A stretch of 64,000 nucleotides of DNA from Niabella beijingensis (GCF_020034665.1 NZ_JAIQDI010000001.1:930001-994000), one strand, 5' to 3'. Counted from the stretch's first letter, positions 7,345 through 16,501 are shown. Numbers and translations: made by a program. Notes: a model not told the origin generated them from the sequence alone.

Positions 7345-9861
7345 TCACTTCTCACTAAACTCCACCCAGGTTTCACCCTTCTTCGTTCCTTCAATCCCTT
7401 CCTGGTAGTCGCTCATGATTTGATTCCATTCATTCACCCGCGGATTATTTTCCGTTGTTTTGGGGTTTAGCTCTTCCAGCTTTTTCCCCTTCGGAATACT
7501 GATCACCAGCATCAATTGCTTTCCGTTTTTAAATACCCGTAATTGCTGAAAATCGGCGTTGCAAAACCCGTTGGAGATCTCCGGCCATTTTTCGAATTGT
7601 GTAGCATGGTAGCCAAGATATTCCTGCTGCTTTTTGGAGTCGTTCACCAGGTTGGCGGTCATGATGATATCCGTCCAATCTTTTGCAATACCTGCACCGG
7701 GACAACGAGCCTGCCGGTCAAACTCATACACCAGGTCCTGGTATACTTTAACAGTCGTTTCCGGGAATGCTTTTTGCAGTTGTCCGCGCAGCACGTTCAC
7801 ATCCGTAACCAGGCCATAGATCACGGTATGATCATGCCACTGCCCAATGGTTGCCTGCTGTACTTTTCTTTCCTGTAAGAATGCTTTCAGCTTCTCTCCA
7901 TCGATCTTCTTTTTGCTATTGCTGATCAGCTCGATCAACTCCTTCCGTTGCCGGTTGACCGCCTGGTGTACATGGCCGCTTGTTTTTTCCTTTAACAGTT
8001 CCCGGTAACGCTGCTCCAATCCGGCATTTTCTTTTATCGCTGTTGCCACCTGCGGACCATTATTTTCCCAATGATTATCCGGACCGTTATTATTCTGCAG
8101 ATATTTTTGAGCAGGCGTCCAGTTATTGCGCACCGTAATGCCCGATGAACCTTCATCTGTGTACAGGTAAAACCAATGCGTGGGCAGGTGCGCATAGGGC
8201 GCCTTATAAATACTGTCGATATCATTTTCCTCGATCACTGTTCCCGGTTGCGCGCTTAATGTATAGATCCCTGCACAATCATAGTTGGTCCGGCCATAAT
8301 GATGGATCTTATTATACCGGATGCTGTTGCGCTCCATGATATTTTTTGCGGGTGTCCACCCCCAGCCCATGCTGATCCCTGAATAGGGGATATTTTCAAT
8401 CTCGTTCCGTTCGATGATCACGCGTCTTGAAAATCCCATTCCGATCCCCACACAGCCCCAGTCTTCATTGGCAATATCAGTGATGAGATTATTGGAAACC
8501 GCGATATTTTCGCAGATCATCCGCAGGTCCGCGGGGTTATAGGGCCTGTGAATCTCCGTACCATCATCGCCATAATAACCGCCCTGGATACCCGTTCCGC
8601 CGATATCTTTAAAAAGATTTCCGGCAACCGCTGACGACTTTACCCCGATCTTAAAATCCAGACCGGTTGCGGCCAGGTGTTCAAAACGATTGTCTTCAAA
8701 ACGGATATTATTTGCAAAGGATACGGCAACCGCAGCCTCCGGTCGCCCTACCCAGGCCTGGTTGTCCAGCGATGGTTTTTCCGGAGTGCCCGCCGGCTTC
8801 AGCTTATAGGCTTCAGTCATGTACAAGCCCGCCTGGTGCGGCACATGTCCCTGCAGGGACGGGCGGTTCCAGCCGCTGTGCTGAAAGCGGATCCCCCTGA
8901 TCACAATATTTTCGACGGGATATTCCGGTGTCCCGTTCACGACAAAAAGATTTTCTAAAACAGGGATCACCGTCTCCGCAGTGGTCATATCCTCATCTTC
9001 CTTTGGATAATAACAGATCTTTTTTGTTGCCGCATCATAGTACCATTCTCCCGGTTCATCCAGAAAGGAAAGCGAATTGACCAGGTAAAAGGCAGAGTTG
9101 CCTGTCTCGGATGAGAGCCAGGGCGCCGGCCAGGGATGCTCATGCTGGATATGGCTTTCCGGCTCGTGAAAATAAACCCGGCAGCTATCACCCGCTTTCT
9201 CCAGTTTGCGGACGCGCAAGCTGGCTACCTCCCACCATTGATGAATAAAGAATTCCAGTCCTTCTGTTACCTCAAGGTTTTCAAAAGAATGCAACGGAAT
9301 AATCGCAGTCCCCGTTTTTTTATCCCAGTTCAAAATGCGCTGCATGCTATTGCCGGATGTACTTTTTGCCCTGGTGGCTTTCTGATCATTTACCCAAAGC
9401 TGACGGAAGGAAACGTAATTTACCACCGGCACGTCAGCAACCCAGACCTTACCCTGCGCCGCCTCCGGTAATCCTTCTATCCGGCCGGTAGTTTTTTTCC
9501 AGTTCTTTATTAAAACGCCGCCACTTAAAACAGGCGCTTCACCCGGAGCCGCTCCGATGATCAGCGGCTTTGACGGGCTGCCATTGTCCTCCGGCCTTAA
9601 CAAAACCGGTTCCTTTAAATAGTAGGTACCGCCTTTGAGGATGATCTTATCAAGTGTATGCGGTTGTTTTGTCCGGCCTGCTTCCCTTACTTCCCGGAGG
9701 GCCGCCGCTAATGTAGCCTTGGGCGCATCGATGGTACCCGCAGCGGCATCATTTCCCTGTGGCGAAACATAGACCTGACCACCCGCAAAAAGCGAGGCAA
9801 AAACTCCCGTAATCAAAGCAAGGCACAACCGTTTCACAATGGCATTATTTCCGTTTTCCAA
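7345..9861 (-). CDS. GH141-like parallel beta-helix glycosidase fused to an L-rhamnose mutarotase-like domain
   Basis: 838 residues with a signal peptide. Residues about 28-640 begin with YVSPQGNDAAAGT and continue as a right-handed parallel beta-helix (repeated ENIAVSNNLI, RVIIERNEIENI type rungs) with an EPESHIQHEHPWP segment; the layout fits GH141, whose known members include an RG-II alpha-L-fucosidase and a xylanase. Residues about 731-838 look like RhaM: YHATQFEKWPEI matches the YxRRHxxIWPE active-site segment (His752 at the catalytic position), and NPRVNEWNQIMSDYQ matches the C-terminal part. RhaM interconverts L-rhamnose anomers. The fusion implies a periplasmic enzyme that both releases and epimerises a 6-deoxysugar (inference). 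The GH141 assignment is less sure than the RhaM one. Confidence 0.75.
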   Translation of the reverse strand: MENGNNAIVKRLCLALITGVFASLFAGGQVYVSPQGNDAAAGTIDAPKATLAAALREVREAGRTKQPHTLDKIILKGGTYYLKEPVLLRPEDNGSPSKPLIIGAAPGEAPVLSGGVLIKNWKKTTGRIEGLPEAAQGKVWVADVPVVNYVSFRQLWVNDQKATRAKSTSGNSMQRILNWDKKTGTAIIPLHSFENLEVTEGLEFFIHQWWEVASLRVRKLEKAGDSCRVYFHEPESHIQHEHPWPAPWLSSETGNSAFYLVNSLSFLDEPGEWYYDAATKKICYYPKEDEDMTTAETVIPVLENLFVVNGTPEYPVENIVIRGIRFQHSGWNRPSLQGHVPHQAGLYMTEAYKLKPAGTPEKPSLDNQAWVGRPEAAVAVSFANNIRFEDNRFEHLAATGLDFKIGVKSSAVAGNLFKDIGGTGIQGGYYGDDGTEIHRPYNPADLRMICENIAVSNNLITDIANEDWGCVGIGMGFSRRVIIERNEIENIPYSGISMGWGWTPAKNIMERNSIRYNKIHHYGRTNYDCAGIYTLSAQPGTVIEENDIDSIYKAPYAHLPTHWFYLYTDEGSSGITVRNNWTPAQKYLQNNNGPDNHWENNGPQVATAIKENAGLEQRYRELLKEKTSGHVHQAVNRQRKELIELISNSKKKIDGEKLKAFLQERKVQQATIGQWHDHTVIYGLVTDVNVLRGQLQKAFPETTVKVYQDLVYEFDRQARCPGAGIAKDWTDIIMTANLVNDSKKQQEYLGYHATQFEKWPEISNGFCNADFQQLRVFKNGKQLMLVISIPKGKKLEELNPKTTENNPRVNEWNQIMSDYQEGIEGTKKGETWVEFSEK

Positions 9862-10049
9862 CTTAAATACTTATCAATAAATGTACTGGAAACTGCACTA
9901 TTGAAGATGCGTGTAACCACTAATGTGCTGGAAGATTTTACTAAAGGGCGTTGCAGGCCTGTTTACCGGCAGGTTCGCCCGCTTTACCGATCGGCACTGG
10001 TTATCGGACTCTAAAAACGCCATTTTTGTATCCTTAAATAAAAGCAAAC

Positions 10050-10271
10050 ATGATGAAAGCAATTTGTGTTCTATTTGCCCTTATAGCAAGCATCCTGGCG
10101 GTTGTGGCATTTATCCCCTTACTCGGCTGGCTGTACTGGGTTGTCATTCCCATCGGCATACTTTCCCTGATCTTCTCTATAATCGGAGGTTCATCTACCG
10201 GCAAGACACTTAGTATCATTGTGATCCTGGTAGGCATTTTCCGGCTGATGATCGGTGGCGGTGTTTTATAA
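10050..10271 (+). CDS. small two-helix membrane protein, unknown function
   Basis: 73 residues, almost wholly hydrophobic: about residues 3-25 (ICVLFALIASILAVVAFIPL) and 29-47 are one or two membrane segments, with a third near the C-terminus. It is the only plus-strand gene in the left 17 kb, diverging from the GH141-like gene across 188 bases and ending 8 bases before hairpin array B. No family recognised. The composition (Gly/Ile-rich helices with a short polar turn GGSSTGK) is like small Bacteroidota inner-membrane proteins. Could be spurious, but there is a clear ATG start and coding-like usage. Confidence 0.55.
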   Translation: MMKAICVLFALIASILAVVAFIPLLGWLYWVVIPIGILSLIFSIIGGSSTGKTLSIIVILVGIFRLMIGGGVL

Positions 10272-10279
10272 AATGGATC

Positions 10280-11523
10280 GAGCCTACGGCTCTCTGCTCC
10301 GTGATACTCTGCTATACTGCGAACTGAAGTTCACAGTTGGTGACTGGCCGAGGCGATGCCTCTGGTATATGCTGAGAAAGCTATGAACCATGATGCCATT
10401 GAGCCTTATCCAGCAAAGGCCATCGGCCTGACCCATCTCCCAACTCTGGAATTTATTCCGGGGGACAGCGTCTGCTAACGGAGCGCTGAGTGCCGTAGGC
10501 ACGGTCTGTCCACACGAAACAGTCATCGTAACACAAACCATCCGGCTAACCTGAACTATAGCTCACAAAACAGCAAAGGCCATCGGCCTGAACCATCTTT
10601 CAACTCCGGAATTCCGGAGACGGAACACACTAACGGAGCGCTGAGTGCCGTAGGCACGGTCTGTCTGCGTGAAGCCGCTCGGTAGCCGATTAACCGGCTG
10701 AGGGGCAGGCTATACTTTATGAGTTGCTATGCGTCGAGCCTATGGCTCTCTGCTCGATGTTGCTTGGCTATACTGCGAACTGAAGTTCACAGTTCGTGAC
10801 TGGCCGAGGCTATGCCTCTGGCGTGCGCTCTCAGATAGCTCAAGGCCATTGGCCTGACCCATCTTTCAACTCCGGAATTTATTCCGGTGACGGAACCCAC
10901 TAACGGAGCGCTGAATGCCATAGGCACGGCTTGTCCACTCGGAACTGTCCTCCCAACACAAACCATCCAGCTAACCGGGACCATAGCTCATAAAGTAGCA
11001 AAGGCCATTGGCCTGACCCATCTTCCAACTCCGAATCCGAAGGTTCGGATCATTCCGATGACGGTACCCACTAACGGAGCGCTGAGTGCTGTAGGCACGG
11101 TCTGTCCACACGAAACAGTCATCGTAACACAAACCATCATGCTAACCAGAACTATAGCTCACAAAACAGTAAAGGCCATCGGCCTGACCCATCTCCCAAC
11201 TCCGGAATTTATTCCGGAGACGGAACCTCCTAACGGAGCGCTGAGTGCCGTAGGCACGGCCTGCCTATGTGACCGCTCGATAGCCGATTATCCGGCTGAT
11301 GAGCGGGCCATACTTCATGGGGGCTATGCGCCGAGCTTACGGCTCTCTGCTCCGTGATACTCTGCTATACTGCGAACTGAAGTTCGCAGTTGATGACTGG
11401 TCGAGGCGATGCCTCTGGTAATATGCTGAGAAAGCTAAAGGCCAATGGCCTGATCTGTCTTTCAACACCGGAATTTATTCCGGTGACAAAACCTGCTAAC
11501 GGAGTGCTGAGTGCCGTAGGCAC
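10280..11523. repeat. composite palindromic cassette array B (three full and three half units)
   Basis: Fills the 1.3-kb gap between the small membrane gene and the oxidase gene. Full units (starting near 10280, 10736 and 11332) carry all six hairpins: GAGCC/GGCTC, GAACTGAAGTTC, GAGGC-GAT-GCCTC, AAGGCC-ATC-GGCCT, CCGGAATTTATTCCGG and GTGCC-GTA-GGCAC. Between them lie half units with only the last three, about 170 bases apart, joined by a conserved linker. The long open frame across it arises because unit lengths are multiples of three; I do not regard it as a gene. Confidence 0.9.
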
Positions 11524-11578
11524 GATGCATATTAAAAAAAACGGTTAGCATAGCCCGCTATTCGGGAGCGCTAGCATA

Positions 11579-12736
11579 TCACTGTATCAGCGCTGCCGGA
11601 AAATCGTGGATGGTTTCGCAGCAAAGCTGTTCCATTACCTGTTTCAGCTGCGCTTTAAACATTGCAATGGTATGATCGCCACCGGCTTTGCCCAGCGCAC
11701 CCACCCCATACATAAAAGGCCGGCCCATAAAGGTAAAATCGGCACCGCAGGCCAGCGACCGGCCAATATCCGGGCCCGAGCGAAGACCGCTGTCGATCAT
11801 CACCTTGTATTTGTCTTTATACTTTTCAGCCAGTCCTTTCAGCGGACGAATGGTCGATTCCCCTGCATCGATCTGGCGGCCACCGTGGTTGGAAACAATG
11901 ATCCCATCCACCCCGATCTTTGCGCACAACTCCGCATCCTGCTCACTTACCACTCCCTTTACCACCAGTTTCCCTTTCCATTTTTCCCTGATGGCCGCCA
12001 CTTTATCCGCATCAACCCGGCCCGTGAATGTAGCATTCATAAATTTCCCCAGCTTCTTCATATCCATTCCCTTTTTCATATAGGGCTTTAACGTGGCAAA
12101 GGAAGGAATACCAACCCGGAGGGTTTCCAGTCCCCACACGGGATGCATGGCGGCCTGGACAAAATTGCTGATCGTATTTTTGGGCGGCATGGAAAGTCCG
12201 GCTTTTATTTCGCGATACCGCAACCCGAAAGAAGGTACATCGATGAGCACCACCAGGACCGGACAGTTCACCGCTCCCAGCCGGCGCAGGAGATCATCCC
12301 GCAATTCATTTTCGGTAGGATGATACAACTGGAACCAGAATTTACTTTCCGTAACTTCCGCAATACGCTCAATGCTGCTGGTTGAAACCGTACTTAAAAT
12401 ATAAGGGATGTTATGCTTTAATGCCGCCCTGGCCAGGATCTCCGGGGCATTGGGCCACATCAGCCCCTGCAGCCCCACAGGTGCAATACCAAAAGGAGCG
12501 TCATACGTATGTCCGAATAACTCGGTACGCATATCCACACCATTATGTTTTTTCAGGTACTGAGGCATCAGGAAGATCTGTTTAAAATCTTCCTCGTTCC
12601 GCCATACATTCAGTTCGTCGTTACACCCACCTTCCAGGTAGTCGAACGCAAATTTCGGGATGCGCTTTTTTGCCTTTCTTTTCAGATCCGCTACGGAAGG
12701 ATATTGGGAGTTATACTGCAGTAAATTTGTACTCAT
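11579..12736 (-). CDS. FMN-dependent 2-hydroxyacid oxidase/dehydrogenase (lactate-type)
   Basis: 385 residues, TIM barrel of the LldD/glycolate oxidase family. Visible motifs: DYLEGGCNDE near the N-terminus, APVGLQGLMWPNAPEILARAA, LVVLIDVPSFGLRYRE, LVVKGVV (FMN-phosphate Lys), and VSNHGGRQ, which carries the catalytic His and the substrate Arg. It oxidises L-2-hydroxyacids such as L-lactate to 2-oxoacids. No signal peptide: cytoplasm or membrane face. It closes the four-gene block starting with the DapA-like aldolase; since deoxyhexose catabolism can yield lactaldehyde and lactate, it may finish that pathway (inference). It is preceded by a 190-base gap with no feature seen. Confidence 0.88.
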   Translation of the reverse strand: MSTNLLQYNSQYPSVADLKRKAKKRIPKFAFDYLEGGCNDELNVWRNEEDFKQIFLMPQYLKKHNGVDMRTELFGHTYDAPFGIAPVGLQGLMWPNAPEILARAALKHNIPYILSTVSTSSIERIAEVTESKFWFQLYHPTENELRDDLLRRLGAVNCPVLVVLIDVPSFGLRYREIKAGLSMPPKNTISNFVQAAMHPVWGLETLRVGIPSFATLKPYMKKGMDMKKLGKFMNATFTGRVDADKVAAIREKWKGKLVVKGVVSEQDAELCAKIGVDGIIVSNHGGRQIDAGESTIRPLKGLAEKYKDKYKVMIDSGLRSGPDIGRSLACGADFTFMGRPFMYGVGALGKAGGDHTIAMFKAQLKQVMEQLCCETIHDFPAALIQ

Positions 12737-12926
12737 AATTCTGTTCGCAAAGAAAACCGTTTGTCAAAACAGCAAGATTAGCAAATAAAATCCAAATCCC
12801 TATCCTGTGCCATCCGGTAGCGGCCTTTCGTGAATAAATTGTTTTATAATTGGTAAAAATGGTTTATTGGAGGGGGTGTTGACTACATCCTGGGTTGGGT
12901 GACGGGCGACCTGGGAGACGCTCCTC

Positions 12927-13796
12927 TTATTTTTCCTGCCCCTGGAATACTTTTTTAAGATACGCCACATTGGCGCCGTAATTATACTTTACATCCCGGG
13001 GATGTTGTGCATCGCGGGACCGCTCTACCACTAGCCAGCCACTCCATCTCATTTGATCCAAGGTCTTTTTCACCCTGTAAAGATCCAGCTGCGGATCGTT
13101 CTGCAACCATACGCTGTCCTTATTGGTGCAATGGATCATGGCGATGTTCTTAGCGCCCAATATGCGAAGTTCTTTAAACAGACCCCGGCCTTCCTTTAAT
13201 GGATTAGAGAAATTAAAATAGATCCTGATGGCCGGCGAGCCGATCTCTTTCAGCAGCGCTACTTCCTCTTTTGCCGATAGCGCCGTTTCTATCGCAATCA
13301 CCACCCCGGCATCCTGTGCCATCTTACCCGCCTCCTTTAAACGGGCTACTACTGACGGTCGTTTTTCGGGATTCTTCTTCAGATCACATTGTATACCCAG
13401 GGGCAGAAAAGCCGTCTTAACATTCATTTGCTTCATAGTGGCGATACAATCGGCAATTGATTTTTTATACTGCTCCCGGCCGCAGAAGGATTGTGCATAA
13501 TACCCCGTCATAGCAAGGGAGGGAATTTCCAGGTTCAGCTCTTTTGCTTTCTGAAGGTATTGCGTTCTTACGGAATCGATTGCCAGTTTGTTATCAAAAG
13601 TCTCCCGGTTGCCCAGTCCGCCCATATCGATCTCAATCCCATCCGCGCTCAGCTCCTTTGCGAGCGGCAGCGCGCTGAGCTTCTGGCGCTTCAGCAGCAT
13701 CAGGTCGATCAATGCGATTTTGTAACGTTGAGATTTTTGGGCCATACCGGCAAATGGTAATGCAAGGATAAAGAGATATAAGAGTATTTTTTTCAT
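12927..13796 (-). CDS. exported sugar isomerase/epimerase-like TIM-barrel protein
   Basis: 289 residues with a signal peptide (MKKILLYLFILALPFAGMAQ). The body fits the xylose isomerase-like TIM barrel (AP_endonuc_2) family: LSADGIEIDMGGLG, VVIAIETALSAKE with the metal-site Glu, then IRIYFNFSN, MIHCTNKD with His, and WLVVERSRD. Members isomerise or epimerise sugars or sugar derivatives with a divalent metal. Periplasmic location is common for Bacteroidota homologues, whose substrates are mostly unknown. Downstream of the STN-esterase in the same direction across a short gap with a partial hairpin cassette. Confidence 0.82.
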   Translation of the reverse strand: MKKILLYLFILALPFAGMAQKSQRYKIALIDLMLLKRQKLSALPLAKELSADGIEIDMGGLGNRETFDNKLAIDSVRTQYLQKAKELNLEIPSLAMTGYYAQSFCGREQYKKSIADCIATMKQMNVKTAFLPLGIQCDLKKNPEKRPSVVARLKEAGKMAQDAGVVIAIETALSAKEEVALLKEIGSPAIRIYFNFSNPLKEGRGLFKELRILGAKNIAMIHCTNKDSVWLQNDPQLDLYRVKKTLDQMRWSGWLVVERSRDAQHPRDVKYNYGANVAYLKKVFQGQEK

Positions 13797-13864
13797 TTCC
13801 GGTAAGTTTTATGCAACATTTGTTCAAGACGGAGACATTTTGAATAGTTACCAGCTTACGAACC

Positions 13865-13950
13865 GAGCCTATGGCTCTCTGCCTTTGTTGTCGCCACTTC
13901 AGCAACGAACTGAAGTTCGTTGCTGAAATAATAAGCCGAGGCGATGCCTC
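13865..13950. repeat. partial palindromic cassette (three hairpins)
   Basis: GAGCC-TAT-GGCTC at 13865-13877, a 30-base hairpin at 13898-13927 (13-bp stem around the TGAA core) and GAGGC-GAT-GCCTC at 13938-13950. The middle hairpin shares the ACTGAAGT core of the other cassettes but has different, fully compensated flanking arms. Confidence 0.8.
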
Positions 13951-13972
13951 TTGCATTAAATCATGTAACGAA

Positions 13973-15370
13973 CTATTTTATTGCTGCTTCAAAAATGGCT
14001 GACAGGTTATCAAATCCTTTTACCGCATGCGCCGGTAATCGTTCGCCATGATCACCAAAGACATACATTTTATTTTCTTCTTCGATCGTGATTTTTGATT
14101 CATCAATCCACCCCTGTTTATTTTCAATGGCTTTAATATTCAGTCCCAGGTATTGCGCCATAAAATGATATACTGCAGTCCGCTTGTTAATACCGAAGTC
14201 GTGCTTTTCCGCGGGCAGATGTACGTTCTGTACATCGGCTTTCTTTCCATACCAGCTGTACATTTTCTGCAGGTAAGGAAAATCATGTTCGGGCATTTTA
14301 TCCGTCCAATCGCCTCCATCACTTACCACCAGTTGCGGACGCGGTGCGGCCATGGCAGCGATCTCTACGTTATCGGTACCACCTCCGCAACTATGAATGT
14401 CCATACCGCTTTCGCAAGGGCAGCCGCCATAGAAATAAGATGAAAGCGAAACTACCGGAGCAGACACTTTTATGCGATCATCAATGGCCGTCATCAGAAC
14501 CGTATGACTTCCGCCACCAGAGCCGCCTGTAATACCCACCCGGCTGGTATCTGCATCTTTTAATGCTAACAGATAATCCAGGATGCGGATAGCACCCAAT
14601 GCCTGTATGGTCATGGCGAGACTCCGGCGATGATCTTGGGACCTGAATTGCAATAAGGATTCACCCCAAGCAAACAGGTCGTAGCTAAAGGCCATGGCGC
14701 CCATCTTTGCAAGAGCCGCGCAACGCAGCTGGCAATCGGCACGGTACCGCTGCTGCGGCCAGTGACCATCCGGGTTCAGGATCACCGGGATCTTTCCTTT
14801 ATAGTTTGCAGGTTTATACAGGGATCCATTGATCCAGACTCCGGGCAGTATTTCCAGCGCAATATTCTCAACGGAATAGCCGTTGTATTTTCTTAACGGG
14901 GTGATGATGGGCTTGCTGATGGGCCAGGATGGTAATTTTGCCAGCTGCAATTTTTCAAGAATGCATTGTTTTAATTCTTTTTTTCGTGCCTCCCATTCCG
15001 TTGTATTTTTATACTGTGCCGCAATCCGATCCAGCTCGGCCCAGCCATCTTCCACTGCCCAGCGATAATATTCGTAATCTCCGATCTTATATTTTTTGTC
15101 GCCGTCTTTTTTTGCTTTCAGATCAAAGGGAGCCAGCACGTCCTTCAACGTTTCCTCCACATCCGGACGAAAACGCCAACGGGCATAGTTGAGCATCTTT
15201 CCTTTTACCAATGAATCCGGATAACGGATGGCAATGCCATAGCGGGTTTCAATATGCTTCAATACCTGATCTAACGGCTCGGCATAACGGTTATCCGTGT
15301 TTTCCTGTGCCCCGGCAAAAAAGCCGAGCAGCGTTACCCAAAGTACAAGAGTGCGACGCAAGTAAAGCAT
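13973..15370 (-). CDS. secreted alpha/beta-hydrolase (acetylxylan esterase-like) with N-terminal STN-like domain
   Basis: 465 residues. After a short signal peptide (MLYLRRTLVLWVTLLGFFAGAQ) residues about 28-100 resemble the STN domain of secretins and TonB receptors: two short beta-alpha units (PLDQVLKHIETRYGIAIRY ... VEETLKDVLAPFDLKAK). The rest is an alpha/beta hydrolase with nucleophile elbow GITGGSGGG, a GYSVENIALEILPGVWINGSLY entry strand, an acid near SDGGDWTD and a His in EKHDFGINKR. Such proteins remove acetyl or other esters from plant glycans. The start codon and first nine codons lie in a dispersed repeat. Gene order suggests co-transcription with the upstream DapA-like gene. The STN assignment is moderately sure. 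Confidence 0.78.
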   Translation of the reverse strand: MLYLRRTLVLWVTLLGFFAGAQENTDNRYAEPLDQVLKHIETRYGIAIRYPDSLVKGKMLNYARWRFRPDVEETLKDVLAPFDLKAKKDGDKKYKIGDYEYYRWAVEDGWAELDRIAAQYKNTTEWEARKKELKQCILEKLQLAKLPSWPISKPIITPLRKYNGYSVENIALEILPGVWINGSLYKPANYKGKIPVILNPDGHWPQQRYRADCQLRCAALAKMGAMAFSYDLFAWGESLLQFRSQDHRRSLAMTIQALGAIRILDYLLALKDADTSRVGITGGSGGGSHTVLMTAIDDRIKVSAPVVSLSSYFYGGCPCESGMDIHSCGGGTDNVEIAAMAAPRPQLVVSDGGDWTDKMPEHDFPYLQKMYSWYGKKADVQNVHLPAEKHDFGINKRTAVYHFMAQYLGLNIKAIENKQGWIDESKITIEEENKMYVFGDHGERLPAHAVKGFDNLSAIFEAAIK

Positions 15371-15385
15371 AATAGTAGTACTGAA
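15343..15385 (-). repeat. dispersed CTTGCGTCGCAC repeat forming a start region
   Basis: Minus-strand copy with TACTACTAT, ATG, CTTTACTTGCGTCGCAC and CTTGTAC, matching the segment at 4190-4231. It provides the start codon and the MLYLRRTLV n-region of the esterase signal peptide. Confidence 0.7.
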
Positions 15386-15447
15386 GCTGGTGAAATAATA
15401 ATAAATTTAATCATAAAGCGGTACGTGCGGACAGGTACCGCGGCAAA

Positions 15448-16389
15448 TTATACCCCCACGGGCTGAATTCCTAACCGGCTGCACCAGCCCAGGAACCGGT
15501 CGTACAGCGCATCTACTTGCTTTTTCTGCTCCGGAGTAAGATGCAAAGCATAGGCTCTGCTGATGGTACGCACCGGCAGTCCGCGTTTTTCCAGAAAATA
15601 TTTGGCGCTCATGGGATAGGCCTGGTGGATCATGGGATCTACACTGGTCAGCTCCTCCTGCAACCATTTTGCCAGTTCCTGTTGCTCCGGATTGCTAGCA
15701 TTTTTCACCATCCACACCAGCACCTCGGGATAAAAATTTCCGGATATGGACGACATGCCCACGGCGCCCTGTTGCATACTGAACAAGGCATTGGGCGTAT
15801 GCGCATCATAAAACTCAAGCGTACTGCCGGCCGCTTTTAGCACATCCAGCTTGGCTTTTACATTTTCATGCGTGATGGACGTATCCTTGTGATAGACCAA
15901 CCGGTTGGACTGTAAGAGCTGCTTAAAAACATCCGCGCCCAGGATACGTTTGTAAGGTGCCGGGCATTCATAAATGCCTAAAGGGATATCACCGGTAAGC
16001 GCAAACAGTTTTTCAAAATTGCGCAGCAATACCGCATCGTCTTCTTCTACTTTTGCAAAATGGCCGCTGATCATAATAACCGCGTCCACACCTGTATCGT
16101 AGATTTTTTTTGTAAAGAGTGCCTTATCTTCCACCGTAAGTCCGAAGGAACCGGTAGCCACCACCGGTACGCGTCCGTTGACACATTTGACCACATGCTG
16201 TGTGAGTGCCAGCCGTTCTTCTTCTGTAATGCTGAACATTTCGCTGCTGAGGCAGTTGGCGAAAAAGCCTTCTACCCCGGCTTCCAGGTAGAACGCCACC
16301 AGCTCCGTTACCGCGTCATAATCGATACCGGCTTTCAGGTTGAAGGGCGTGATCATTACCGGTACAAACTTTCCTGCAATCGCTTTCAT
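15448..16389 (-). CDS. DapA/NanA-family aldolase (dihydrodipicolinate synthase-like)
   Basis: 313 residues, single TIM barrel, no signal peptide. Schiff-base Lys168 sits in LVYHKDTS, the conserved Tyr140 in LGIYECPAPY, and the pyruvate-binding GxxGE-type loop is NCLSSE (residues 45-50). Members cleave or form 2-oxo-3-deoxy acids with pyruvate. In a pectin locus the likely substrate is a 2-keto-3-deoxy sugar acid, or a Kdo/Dha-type acid of RG-II (inference). It is first of a four-gene minus-strand block and carries a leader and promoter region duplicated upstream of the 58.6-kb block. Confidence 0.85.
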   Translation of the reverse strand: MKAIAGKFVPVMITPFNLKAGIDYDAVTELVAFYLEAGVEGFFANCLSSEMFSITEEERLALTQHVVKCVNGRVPVVATGSFGLTVEDKALFTKKIYDTGVDAVIMISGHFAKVEEDDAVLLRNFEKLFALTGDIPLGIYECPAPYKRILGADVFKQLLQSNRLVYHKDTSITHENVKAKLDVLKAAGSTLEFYDAHTPNALFSMQQGAVGMSSISGNFYPEVLVWMVKNASNPEQQELAKWLQEELTSVDPMIHQAYPMSAKYFLEKRGLPVRTISRAYALHLTPEQKKQVDALYDRFLGWCSRLGIQPVGV

Positions 16390-16439
16390 GGATCCATTTT
16401 TTGAGACCGATAAAGTTTGTATATTTTTTTATGTATAGA

Positions 16440-16477
16440 CTGTAGGATACTACTAACCAGATGTAGGATTTTGTTAT
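16440..16477 (-). promoter_or_regulatory. conserved upstream element, copy 1
   Basis: A 38-base block identical at 33 positions to 58675-58712. In both places its near end lies exactly 51 bases from the start codon on the minus strand, and homology continues through the leader (TGAGA, TAAAG, ATATTTT blocks) into the first codons. It contains CTAC...GTAG half-sites (plus strand CTACTAAC...GATGTAG). Probably a promoter-operator for the PUL; the regulator is not in the window. Confidence 0.7.
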
Positions 16478-16501
16478 TTTTTGAGGGCGAGCAGATGGAC
16501 C

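Noticed and set aside
10887..11357. 156-codon plus-strand open frame with repeated peptide across array B
   Set aside because: The frame is kept open because repeat units are near multiples of three; the same peptide appears on the opposite strand of array D (18168-18650). No start signal, and hairpin stems, not codons, are conserved.
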